The notes beneath the pieces are model-generated. The model was given only the letters and a program-made list of their open reading frames with translations. It had not been told where the DNA came from and did not search any database. This document shows, in pieces, positions 1-6,679 of a stretch of DNA of 9,381 bases (position 1 is its first letter; the number at the start of each line of letters is the position of its first letter). The position numbers were made by a program, and so were the translations under genes. The stretch is taken from contig CANKGM010000059.1 of assembly GCA_947481355.1 (NCBI GenBank), positions 1-9,381 on the forward strand. Reading direction: 5' to 3'. The stretch is from Chitinophagaceae bacterium (lineage in GTDB: Bacteria; Bacteroidota; Bacteroidia; Chitinophagales; Chitinophagaceae).

Positions 1-617
1 ACCTTCATATTATACTTGCCTTCCCAAATGCTTTTTATGCTCGATTGACGCCTCAAGGAAAACTACATAATATGCCTTCTGTTCAACAGGAGGTGTTATA
101 TTCATTCCAACCAGAACTTATTCCTGCTCAGACAGACTCAACAAGTCATCTTAAGTTCGGAGCGAAAGACCTTCAAGACTTAAGTTGGAAAAACATTTTA
201 GATGCATATACCTGTACAGAATGTGGACGATGTTCAAGCGCTTGCCCTGCAAACCAAACAGGTAAATTATTATCCCCACGAAAAATAATGATGAATACCC
301 GGGATAGAGCAGAAGAGATTGGAAATAACATTGACAAAAACGGCAGCTTTACAGGCGATTCAAAATCACTACTTTTTGATTACATAACTGAAGAAGAATT
401 AAGAGCATGCACTACATGCAATGCTTGTGTGGAAGCATGTCCTGTGAGTATTAATCCATTAGACATCATCATTCAATTAAGAAGATATCTTGTGATGGAA
501 CAGAGCAGTGCACCTTCAGAGTGGACGGCCATGTTTACGAATGTTGAAAACAATTTTGCACCTTGGAAATTTTCTCCAGACGACAGAATAAATTGGACAA
601 AAGAATCAGATGTATGA
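1..617 (+). CDS. Membrane-anchored Fe-S oxidoreductase, HdrC-like, 5'-truncated
   Basis: This is the C-terminal part of an electron-transfer protein whose start lies upstream of the window. The frame is open from base 3. An in-frame TTG at 45 is not the start, because the codons before it read LHIILAFPNAFYARL, which resembles the end of a membrane domain running into the soluble part in Bacteroidetes homologues. Two ferredoxin-type motifs are visible: CTECGRCSSACP (from base 213) and CTTCNACVEACP (from base 408). Each has the CxxCxxCxxxCP spacing that binds a [4Fe-4S] cluster. The family usually joins an N-terminal nitrate-reductase-gamma-like or HdrE-like membrane domain to this HdrC-like module; only the last part can be seen here. 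It probably passes electrons between the membrane quinone pool and the HdrB-like protein encoded 45 nt downstream. The physiological donor and acceptor are unknown. The family call is strong; the physiological role is inference. Confidence 0.88.
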   Translation, partial: LHIILAFPNAFYARLTPQGKLHNMPSVQQEVLYSFQPELIPAQTDSTSHLKFGAKDLQDLSWKNILDAYTCTECGRCSSACPANQTGKLLSPRKIMMNTRDRAEEIGNNIDKNGSFTGDSKSLLFDYITEEELRACTTCNACVEACPVSINPLDIIIQLRRYLVMEQSSAPSEWTAMFTNVENNFAPWKFSPDDRINWTKESDV

Positions 618-662
618 TTGTATATCAAAAATGATAGTATTAAACAGTATAAAAAGTAAAGC

Positions 663-1439
663 ATGAAAATACCAGTAATGGCGGATGAAAAAGCACAAGG
701 CAGAGATCCGGAATTGTTATTCTGGGTTGGATGTGCAGGAAGTTTTGATCAACGAGCACAAAAAATTACCAAGGCCTTCGCTACTATATTAGACAAGGTT
801 GGAATTCATTATGCAATACTTGGATCTGAAGAAATGTGTACTGGAGATCCTGTTAGAAGAGCCGGCAACGAGTTTATGTTTCAAATGATGGCCTATCAAA
901 ATATTAATTTACTGAACCGATACCAAGTCAAAAAAATTGTTACGGCCTGCCCACATTGTTTTAACACGTTAAAAAACGAATATCCAGAATTGGGAGGAAA
1001 TTATGAAGTTATTCATCATACCCAATTACTTCAATCACTTATAGATGAAGGAAAAATCGTTGTTAACGATTCAGGGCCATTTAAAGGAAAAAAAATAACC
1101 TACCACGATTCATGTTATTTAGGAAGAAGCAATAATATTTACGAAGCCCCAAGAAAAGTATTAGAAGCATTAGATGGCGAATTGGTTGAAATGAAACGTT
1201 GCAAAAAAAATGGATTGTGCTGCGGAGCAGGTGGAGCTCAAATGTTTAAAGAAGAAGAAAAAGGAGATCAACGTATAAACCTTGAACGTTCCAATGAAGC
1301 AATCAATACCAATGCATCAATTATTGCATCGGCATGTCCGTTTTGCAATACAATGATGACTGATGGAATCAAATTGAATGAAAAAGAATCTGAAATCGAA
1401 GTGATGGATATAGCAGAATTAATAGCAAAATCAATATGA
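663..1439 (+). CDS. HdrB-like (Fe-S)-binding protein with two CCG cysteine-rich domains
   Basis: A 258-residue soluble protein with two cysteine-rich CCG-type domains, as in heterodisulfide reductase subunit B, GlcF and LutA. Domain 1 has C24, C59 in MCTGDP, and the pair C96/C99 in CPHC. Domain 2 has C151, the pair C186/C187 in LCCGAGG, and C225/C228 in CPFC. In domain 1 the second Cys of the usual CC pair is Thr60. I recall this CTGDP form from many relatives, so it is probably a family trait rather than damage. The start at 663 places 23 residues before the first Cys, as I remember for Bacteroidetes homologues; no Shine-Dalgarno is apparent. Its placement behind the membrane Fe-S protein suggests the two form one complex. 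No HdrA flavoprotein or methanogen-type gene is nearby, so heterodisulfide is an unlikely substrate. The electron partner is unknown. Confidence 0.9.
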   Translation: MKIPVMADEKAQGRDPELLFWVGCAGSFDQRAQKITKAFATILDKVGIHYAILGSEEMCTGDPVRRAGNEFMFQMMAYQNINLLNRYQVKKIVTACPHCFNTLKNEYPELGGNYEVIHHTQLLQSLIDEGKIVVNDSGPFKGKKITYHDSCYLGRSNNIYEAPRKVLEALDGELVEMKRCKKNGLCCGAGGAQMFKEEEKGDQRINLERSNEAINTNASIIASACPFCNTMMTDGIKLNEKESEIEVMDIAELIAKSI

Positions 1440-1951
1440 TGAACTTATCATTTAAAGAATTACTCCCAGATGATTTTAGTGATTCTTCAAGAGTATGGAT
1501 ATATCAGTCAAGTCGACTTTTCACTCTCTCTGAAGCACTGTCCATAGAAGATACACTTAACCAGTTTGCAGCCAATTGGAAATCCCACCAATATCCAGTT
1601 AAAGGGTTTGCTACCCTATTTTTTGGACAATGCATTGTGTTGATGGCTGATGAAACCATCTCTGAAGTTAGTGGATGCAGCACGGATAGTTCAGTTCGAC
1701 TAATCAAAGAAATTGAGGCGACCTACAAGGTTAGTCTATTTGATCGCACAAATTTGGCTTTTATCGTCAATGAGAAGATACAGCTGATCCCTATGTCACA
1801 AATAAACTATGCGCTAGAGAATAATTTTATTAACTCAGAAACACTATTTCTTGATCATAATGTATCTGATAAACAATCACTTATCCATAGATGGATCATT
1901 CCTGTTCAAGAGAGCTGGTTAGCTAAGCGGTTTCTCAGTAAAAATGTTTAG
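1436..1951 (+). CDS. Conserved Bacteroidetes protein of unknown function (often labelled ABC transporter ATPase)
   Basis: A 171-residue soluble protein. I recognise it as a conserved Bacteroidetes family that sits next to the HdrB-like gene, but its function is not known to me. The best-conserved stretches by memory are SRVWIYQSSRLF (residues 18-29) and SGCSTDSSVRLIKEIE (79-94), the latter followed by LFDR. Homologues are often labelled ABC transporter ATPase, but no Walker A, signature or Walker B motif is present here, so that name is not supported. There is no signal peptide or membrane helix. The start overlaps the stop of the HdrB-like gene in an ATGA arrangement, which suggests translational coupling. 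A second ATG follows directly, so the first Met is uncertain by one codon. A role as an accessory or assembly factor for the Fe-S pair is inferred only from position. Confidence 0.82.
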   Translation: MMNLSFKELLPDDFSDSSRVWIYQSSRLFTLSEALSIEDTLNQFAANWKSHQYPVKGFATLFFGQCIVLMADETISEVSGCSTDSSVRLIKEIEATYKVSLFDRTNLAFIVNEKIQLIPMSQINYALENNFINSETLFLDHNVSDKQSLIHRWIIPVQESWLAKRFLSKNV

Positions 1952-1960
1952 CTGAATTAC

Positions 1961-1977
1961 TGTGACAATTTGTCACA
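1961..1977. promoter_or_regulatory. Perfect 17-bp palindrome upstream of miaB (operator or terminator stem)
   Basis: TGTGACAATTTGTCACA is an exact inverted repeat with 8-nt arms about one central T. Its right half covers the TTTG of the predicted -33 element, as expected of a repressor operator. It can also be read as RNA: stem TGTGAC/GTCACA with a 5-nt loop AATTT, followed by a pyrimidine-rich run ending in TTTT. In that case it would be a modest intrinsic terminator for the upstream Fe-S operon. The sequence alone does not decide between these readings. No binding protein can be named. Confidence 0.6.
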
Positions 1978-2000
1978 TTTCTTCTTTTAGTGTAAATTTG
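1969..2000 (+). promoter_or_regulatory. Predicted Bacteroidetes-type promoter for miaB
   Basis: TTTG at 1969-1972 and TAAATTTG at 1993-2000 match the -33 (TTTG) and -7 (TAnnTTTG) elements used by the Bacteroidetes primary sigma factor. The 20-nt spacer is in the accepted range. The predicted transcript would begin about 4-8 nt after the last G, at or almost at the miaB start codon (2005). The upstream gene ends at 1951, so a fresh promoter here is reasonable. The match is to the full consensus, but no transcript data are available. Confidence 0.7.
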
Positions 2001-2004
2001 CAGC

Positions 2005-3426
2005 ATGTTGAACGTGCTAAACAAATCAATTGATGAAAGTCGTCAGGGTGAGGCTTATGCCCCCAATTCCATTAGTCAAAATCCCGCAGGTAAAAAATTC
2101 TTCATTGAAAGCTATGGTTGTTCAATGAATTTTAGTGATAGTGAGATAATAGCCTCCATTTTACAAACTGAAGGTTTTGGTGCTACTAAACATGAAGAAG
2201 AGGCTGACCTTATTTTTTTAAATACCTGTTCAATCAGAGAGAAAGCGGAATTGACGGTAAGAAAACGACTCACAGAATTTAAAAAGCTTAAACGAAAGAA
2301 TCCATCGCTTTTAGTTGGCATACTAGGATGTATGGCAGAGCGATTAAAAAATAAGTTGTTGGATGAGGAGAAGTTGGTTGATCTAGTGGTAGGCCCAGAT
2401 GCCTATAGAACCTTACCCAACCTCATAGAGGAAGCTGAAGGAGGTACAAAGGCCGTAAACGTATTATTAAGCAGAGACGAAACCTATGCAGGCATTTCCC
2501 CTGTTCGGTTAAATTCAAATGGTGTTTCAGCCTTTGTCAGCATAACAAGAGGATGCAATAACATGTGTTCGTTTTGTGTTGTTCCATTTACTCGAGGAAG
2601 AGAACGCAGTCGAGATGTGAATTCCATTCTCGATGAATGTAGAGACTTATTCGAAAATGGCTACAGAGAAGTCACCTTACTGGGACAGAATGTGGACAGC
2701 TATTATTTTGTTGATTCCGCAACTAACCACGTTACAGACTTTGCCTTACTTCTTAAGCAGGTTGCTGAAATAAACCCATTGTTAAGAGTACGATTTAGTA
2801 CATCACATCCAAAGGACATTACAGATAGTGTTTTATATACTATGCGCGATTACGCAAACATTTGCAAATACATTCATTTACCTGTACAAAGTGGTTCTTC
2901 TAGATTATTGCAACTCATGAATAGAACCTATACGAGAGAATGGTATTTGTCTAAAATTAAACGCATCAAAGAAATTATGCCAGATTGTGCTATTAGTTCA
3001 GATATCATTGCAGGATTTTGTACTGAAGAAGAACAAGATCATCTTGAGACACTTGACGTGATGAAACAATCCGAGTATGAATTCAGCTATATGTTTATTT
3101 ATTCTGAACGACCAGGAACGTTAGCAGCAAAGCGATACGAGGATAATGTTGACATGGATACTAAAAAGAGAAGACTGAGTGAAATTGTTTCAATGCAAAA
3201 CAATTTATCATACGAAAGCAACAAAAAAGATGTTGGAAAAGTTTTTGAAGTATTGATTGAAGGAGATTCAAAACGAAGCAATCTACAATGGATGGGCAGA
3301 AACAGCCAGAACAAAGTCATGATATTCGATAAGACCCAAGACGGCAATTTAAAAAAGGGTGATTATGTAAATGTTGTGGTGAACGAATTTACACAAGCCA
3401 CATTATTTTGTACGATTGTTAAATAA
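2005..3426 (+). CDS. miaB: tRNA-2-methylthio-N6-dimethylallyladenosine synthase
   Basis: A cytoplasmic radical-SAM methylthiotransferase that converts i6A37 to ms2i6A37 in tRNAs reading UNN codons. It is 473 residues long, normal for MiaB. The N-terminal domain carries the three auxiliary-cluster cysteines C39 (ESYGC), C75 (LNTCSIREKAE) and C109 (ILGCMAERLK). The radical-SAM motif is RGCNNMCSFC (C184, C188, C191), followed by VVPFTRGRERSR, typical of MiaB rather than RimO or MtaB. The last ~70 residues fit a TRAM RNA-binding domain. ATG 2005 is the only ATG before the catalytic region, and the segment IDESRQGEAY just after it resembles Bacteroidetes MiaB N-termini. The predicted promoter ends 4 nt before this ATG, so the mRNA may be leaderless. 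The enhancer-binding-protein gene follows after 17 nt, suggesting co-transcription. Confidence 0.96.
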   Translation: MLNVLNKSIDESRQGEAYAPNSISQNPAGKKFFIESYGCSMNFSDSEIIASILQTEGFGATKHEEEADLIFLNTCSIREKAELTVRKRLTEFKKLKRKNPSLLVGILGCMAERLKNKLLDEEKLVDLVVGPDAYRTLPNLIEEAEGGTKAVNVLLSRDETYAGISPVRLNSNGVSAFVSITRGCNNMCSFCVVPFTRGRERSRDVNSILDECRDLFENGYREVTLLGQNVDSYYFVDSATNHVTDFALLLKQVAEINPLLRVRFSTSHPKDITDSVLYTMRDYANICKYIHLPVQSGSSRLLQLMNRTYTREWYLSKIKRIKEIMPDCAISSDIIAGFCTEEEQDHLETLDVMKQSEYEFSYMFIYSERPGTLAAKRYEDNVDMDTKKRRLSEIVSMQNNLSYESNKKDVGKVFEVLIEGDSKRSNLQWMGRNSQNKVMIFDKTQDGNLKKGDYVNVVVNEFTQATLFCTIVK

Positions 3427-3443
3427 CTATAAGCCATCAACAT

Positions 3444-4697
3444 ATGGATATTCAAAGTATAAAAAACAGATTCGGTATTATCGGTAACTCGCCCTCCCTG
3501 AATTATGCACTTCAGGTAGCGACACAAGTTGCTAATACAGACCTTACTGTGTTGATTGCTGGAGAAAGTGGAGTAGGAAAAGAAATTTTTTCTCAAATTA
3601 TCCATGCCCTGTCTCCTAGAAAGCACAATCCATTTATTGCAGTAAACTGTGGTGCTATTCCGGAAGGCACCATCGATTCAGAATTATTTGGACATGAAAA
3701 GGGATCGTTTACGGGTGCAGTCGATTCAAGAAAAGGATATTTCGAAACGGTAAATGGCGGAACCTTATTCATGGATGAAATCGGTGAAACTCCATTAGGT
3801 ACTCAAGCCCGGCTTTTACGTGTTCTTGAAAATGCTGAATTCATTCGTGTTGGTTCATCAAAAGTACAAAAGACTGATGTGAGGGTTATTGCTGCTACTA
3901 ACCAAGATTTACTTCTCGCCACACAGAATAATAAATTTCGAGAAGACTTATATTATCGCTTAAACACTGTACCTATTAGAGTTCCCTCATTAAGAGAACG
4001 AAAAGAGGATATCATTTTATTATTTAGGAAATTCGCGGTTGATTTTGCAGAAAAATACAGAACAAGCCCAATTCAACTCGATGATGAAGCTAAAGCAATG
4101 CTTATCAACTATCCATGGCCCGGTAATGTTAGGGAGTTAAAAAATATCGCAGAACAAATTTCTGTGCTATCGGAAAATAAATTAATTACTCCTAAAGAAA
4201 TAGAACGATTTTTACCAAAGCATGCTGATAGAAATTTACCAATGGTGATGAAATCATCCGGAGGAAATGGGCAAACAGAATTCATGAATGAAAGAGACAT
4301 CCTATATAAATTATTCTTTGACATGAAGAAGGATGTGACCGAACTCAAGAAAATGTTTCTTGATATACTTCATAATCCATCAACCATTAATACTGTTTCC
4401 AATGCTGTTGAGGCCTCGTTTATGCAAGATCTTCCATTAGTTCAAAATACACTTGAGCCATCAACAGGAAATATATATGCTGTATCAAAACAACCTATTA
4501 TCATTTCAGAATCTAGGGATATTCAGGATACTGTTGTTGTTGAAGAATCGCTCAACATCATGGATAAAGAAAAAGAATTAATAGAGAAAGCATTGAAGAA
4601 ACACAAAGGCAAACGTAAGGACGCCTCTTCAGATCTTGGTATTAGCGAAAGAACATTATACAGAAAATTAAAAGAATACGATATTGAAGAATTATAA
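3444..4697 (+). CDS. Sigma-54-dependent enhancer-binding protein lacking a receiver domain
   Basis: An ATP-driven activator of sigma-54 RNA polymerase, 417 residues. The AAA+ domain starts almost at once: Walker A GESGVGKE (40-47), the sigma-54 contact loop GSFTGA (87-92; Ser replaces the first Ala of GAFTGA), Walker B GGTLFMDE (105-112), sensor I region VRVIAATN (146-153), the arginine-finger region FREDLYYRL (165-173) and sensor II GNVREL (227-232). The C-terminus (about 376-417) is a Fis-type helix-turn-helix with GISERTLYRKLKEY. There is no N-terminal receiver, GAF or PAS domain, so activity is not set by direct phosphorylation of this chain. A linker of about 110 residues (260-370), unusually long, separates the AAA+ and DNA-binding parts. 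It contains a charged helical stretch, DILYKLFFDMKKDVTELKKM. The gene overlaps lptE by 14 nt. Target promoters are unknown; I saw no clear -24/-12 element in the intergenic stretches. Confidence 0.94.
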   Translation: MDIQSIKNRFGIIGNSPSLNYALQVATQVANTDLTVLIAGESGVGKEIFSQIIHALSPRKHNPFIAVNCGAIPEGTIDSELFGHEKGSFTGAVDSRKGYFETVNGGTLFMDEIGETPLGTQARLLRVLENAEFIRVGSSKVQKTDVRVIAATNQDLLLATQNNKFREDLYYRLNTVPIRVPSLRERKEDIILLFRKFAVDFAEKYRTSPIQLDDEAKAMLINYPWPGNVRELKNIAEQISVLSENKLITPKEIERFLPKHADRNLPMVMKSSGGNGQTEFMNERDILYKLFFDMKKDVTELKKMFLDILHNPSTINTVSNAVEASFMQDLPLVQNTLEPSTGNIYAVSKQPIIISESRDIQDTVVVEESLNIMDKEKELIEKALKKHKGKRKDASSDLGISERTLYRKLKEYDIEEL

Positions 4698-5202
4698 ATA
4701 CAAACAACTATTTCAATTGTTCATTATAATAGTAGCCTTAGTTTCTATTCAAGGAACTTGTAGGTATTCATTAAAAGATGTATCTATACCTCCTGAAATA
4801 AAGACCGTTCGTGTTTTTTATATTGAAAATAAAGCTCGATATATCAATCCGCAATTGAGTCCAAAATTATCCGATAAGTTAAGGCAAAAAATAGTCAACC
4901 AAACAAGGCTATCACAAACCAATAACGATGCGGATTATGAGATTAGTGGCTATGTGAGTGATTATTCTGTAAGCACCTCCGGTATTTCACAGAAACAAGT
5001 TGCTAGTAATAATTTGAATGTTAGTGTACACATTATATTTAAAAACAAACGAGACGAGACAAAGAATCAAGAAATTGACATCACCCGCAACTTCCCTTTT
5101 TCTGCGAGTAAAAGTCTAACTCAAGCAGAAGCTGAGCTTAATGACCAAATGGTTGAGGGATTAACAGACGAGATTTTCAATAGAATTTTTTCAAATTGGT
5201 AA
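4684..5202 (+). CDS. lptE: LPS-assembly lipoprotein LptE
   Basis: The outer-membrane lipoprotein that plugs and helps assemble the LptD translocon for lipopolysaccharide insertion. It is 172 residues, a usual length. A basic n-region (KNYKYKQ) and hydrophobic core (about residues 10-22) lead to Cys26, then RYSLKDVSIPPEIKTV and YIENKARYINPQLS, the recognisable Bacteroidetes LptE start of the mature protein. The lipobox is odd: SIQGTC has Thr at -1 and Gln at -3, where small residues and Leu are usual. The start must be TTG at 4684: an in-frame stop lies at 4669-4671 and no in-frame ATG precedes the mature region. A later TTG (4717) would remove the basic n-region. The TTG lies inside the last codons of the upstream gene, a 14-nt overlap suggesting coupled translation. 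The family call rests on the N-terminal motif and gene order. Confidence 0.88.
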   Translation: MKNYKYKQLFQLFIIIVALVSIQGTCRYSLKDVSIPPEIKTVRVFYIENKARYINPQLSPKLSDKLRQKIVNQTRLSQTNNDADYEISGYVSDYSVSTSGISQKQVASNNLNVSVHIIFKNKRDETKNQEIDITRNFPFSASKSLTQAEAELNDQMVEGLTDEIFNRIFSNW

Positions 5203-5221
5203 AGCAGATTATATTAGCAAA

Positions 5222-6286
5222 ATGATAAGGGAGACAGATTTTATAGTACAGAGCATGTTTGAGCGGGAGAATCTCGATGAGATGACCCTTGATGAGTTGC
5301 AGGCATTGGCTCAACAGTATCCCTATTCTTCCATTGTACATTTTTTGCATACAAGTAAGCTTAAGGAGACATTTGACAGGCATTTTCCAGAAGCTGTTTC
5401 CCATACTGCATTGTATTTCAACAATCCACATTGGTTAGATTACCAACTTAGTGATGAAAATGAGCGTGGCATTATTAAAAAGTTCAATATAGAAGAAAAC
5501 GAAGAAGCTTCTTCTATATCCGATCCATTAGCAGAAGATCAAAAGCCATTCAAGCCTAATTCATACCCAATAACCGAAAATAATAGCTCAGAAGATGAGC
5601 TTGATATTGACCTTGAGCCATATGCTCATGTAGAAAGAAAGACTGAGGTAAATGCAGATATTGAAGACGAAATAGAAAGAATTGAAGATTCTATCATTGA
5701 ACCTACTTTAGTAGATGATGATAATATTGGCTTGGATGAGATTGAAGAACCGATATTCACGTCTACTTTCCCAGAAACTGAGGCTGATATTGAAGCGAAT
5801 GAAGAATCTATTTTTACTCAAAAAGAAGACGAAATCATTCCCCCTATAACTAATTTGGCTGATGCCTCATCATCAAATCAATCACAAGAGCCACTTGATA
5901 AAACGCCAGAAGGCCAATTAATCGGATTTGACCCTTATCATACCGTAGATTACTTTGCTTCGCAAGGGATCAAACTCGTTGATAAAGAAGATAAAGACGA
6001 CTTAGGACTCAAGGTGAAAAGTTTTACGGCATGGCTTAAAACAATGAAAAAGCTCCAACCAACCACCCTAAATCCATCAGAAAACAATATATCTAAGACA
6101 GAAAGCACTGAAGAACCTTTCCAAAAGGCAGAATTGATTGTGACTGAAGCCATGGCAGAGGTTTATTTAAAACAGGGAATGGCTGAAAAGGCAATAGATA
6201 TATACACTAAATTAAGTTTGCAAAATCCTATCAATAGCCATATTTTTGCTAACCGAATTTTGGCTATAAAACAAAATAGATTATGA
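5222..6286 (+). CDS. Conserved Bacteroidetes acidic protein with C-terminal TPR-like region
   Basis: Function unknown; I recognise it as a conserved Bacteroidetes gene found between lptE and secG. The 354 residues fall into three parts. Residues 1-90 form an N-terminal domain with DELQALAQQYPYSSIVHFLH, which looks helical. Residues about 90-230 are highly acidic, low-complexity and rich in E, D, S and P, and probably disordered. From about 236 there is a conserved motif, FDPYHTVDYFASQGIKL, then a helix SFTAWLKTMKKL, then one TPR-like repeat (about 309-345) with AMAEVYLKQGMAEKAIDIY and a partner helix. No signal peptide or membrane segment is seen, so it should be cytoplasmic. It lies 19 nt after lptE, and its stop overlaps the secG start by 4 nt. 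A scaffold or adaptor role is suggested only by the TPR and the disordered linker. Confidence 0.82.
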   Translation: MIRETDFIVQSMFERENLDEMTLDELQALAQQYPYSSIVHFLHTSKLKETFDRHFPEAVSHTALYFNNPHWLDYQLSDENERGIIKKFNIEENEEASSISDPLAEDQKPFKPNSYPITENNSSEDELDIDLEPYAHVERKTEVNADIEDEIERIEDSIIEPTLVDDDNIGLDEIEEPIFTSTFPETEADIEANEESIFTQKEDEIIPPITNLADASSSNQSQEPLDKTPEGQLIGFDPYHTVDYFASQGIKLVDKEDKDDLGLKVKSFTAWLKTMKKLQPTTLNPSENNISKTESTEEPFQKAELIVTEAMAEVYLKQGMAEKAIDIYTKLSLQNPINSHIFANRILAIKQNRL

Positions 6287-6618
6287 CCACCATTTTCATA
6301 GTATTAATCCTTTTAGCATCTGTACTTCTTGGACTTATCGTTTTGATCCAAAACCCTAAAGGGGGTGGATTATCTGGAAATATTGCCGGATTTAGCAACC
6401 AATTCATGGGCGTAAAGCAAACAACAGATGTATTAGAAAAAGGAACTTGGATTCTTTCTAGTATCCTTATTGTATTGTGTATTGTTTCAACATTGCTCAT
6501 CTCTTCTAGTAAGAATACCAGCAATGATGCAATTAAAAACATCCCAACGAATAGCAACACCCTTCCTCAACAACAAATGCCTCTTCAACCAGCGCCTTCA
6601 ACTACGCCAGGGAAATAA
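6283..6618 (+). CDS. secG: Protein-export membrane protein SecG
   Basis: The small non-essential subunit of the SecYEG translocon, which assists SecA-driven protein export. It is 111 residues with two membrane helices, about 1-20 and 52-73. Between them is the hallmark cytoplasmic loop LIQNPKGGGLSG, continuing with a GF/MGVKQTTDVLEKGTW segment that precedes the second helix as in other SecG proteins. The C-terminal tail (about 75-111) is rich in N, P, Q, S and T, and variable tails of this kind are common in Bacteroidetes SecG. The ATG overlaps the stop of the acidic TPR gene (ATGA), indicating translational coupling. A strong intrinsic terminator begins 20 nt after the stop, so secG closes this transcription unit. 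Confidence 0.95.
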   Translation: MTTIFIVLILLASVLLGLIVLIQNPKGGGLSGNIAGFSNQFMGVKQTTDVLEKGTWILSSILIVLCIVSTLLISSSKNTSNDAIKNIPTNSNTLPQQQMPLQPAPSTTPGK

Positions 6619-6637
6619 TTTATAACGATTTTAATAT

Positions 6638-6674
6638 GAAACCCTGTCGATTATCAGCAGGGTTTCTTTATTTT
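6638..6674 (+). terminator. Intrinsic terminator after secG
   Basis: A perfect 9-bp inverted repeat, GAAACCCTG (6638-6646) and CAGGGTTTC (6658-6666), encloses an 11-nt loop. It is followed directly by TTTATTTT. The stem has five G:C pairs. This fits a factor-independent terminator for the miaB-to-secG unit. It ends only 5 nt before the mltG start codon, leaving little room for an mltG 5' leader unless that gene is read through or transcribed from within this region. Confidence 0.88.
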
Positions 6675-6679
6675 GGGAT

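Noticed and set aside
45..617. A complete Fe-S protein starting at TTG 45
   Set aside because: The frame stays open to base 3 and the upstream codons encode sequence resembling the membrane-proximal part of homologues, so the gene is 5'-truncated rather than starting here.
1436..1951. ABC transporter ATP-binding protein
   Set aside because: No Walker A, Walker B or ABC signature is present, and the protein is too short for an ABC nucleotide-binding domain.
3363..3626. Minus-strand open frame of 87 codons spanning the miaB / activator junction
   Set aside because: It runs opposite the MiaB C-terminus and the AAA+ start including Walker A, and has no promoter or motif of its own.
5177..5431. 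Minus-strand open frame of 84 codons opposite the acidic TPR gene start
   Set aside because: The + strand frame has conserved sequence and operon spacing; the antisense product has no recognisable motif.
5490..5910. Acidic low-complexity coding stretch as a possible DNA repeat array
   Set aside because: The E/D/I-rich protein composition produces similar words (for example GATATTGAAG-like), but I see no regular period or conserved unit at the DNA level.
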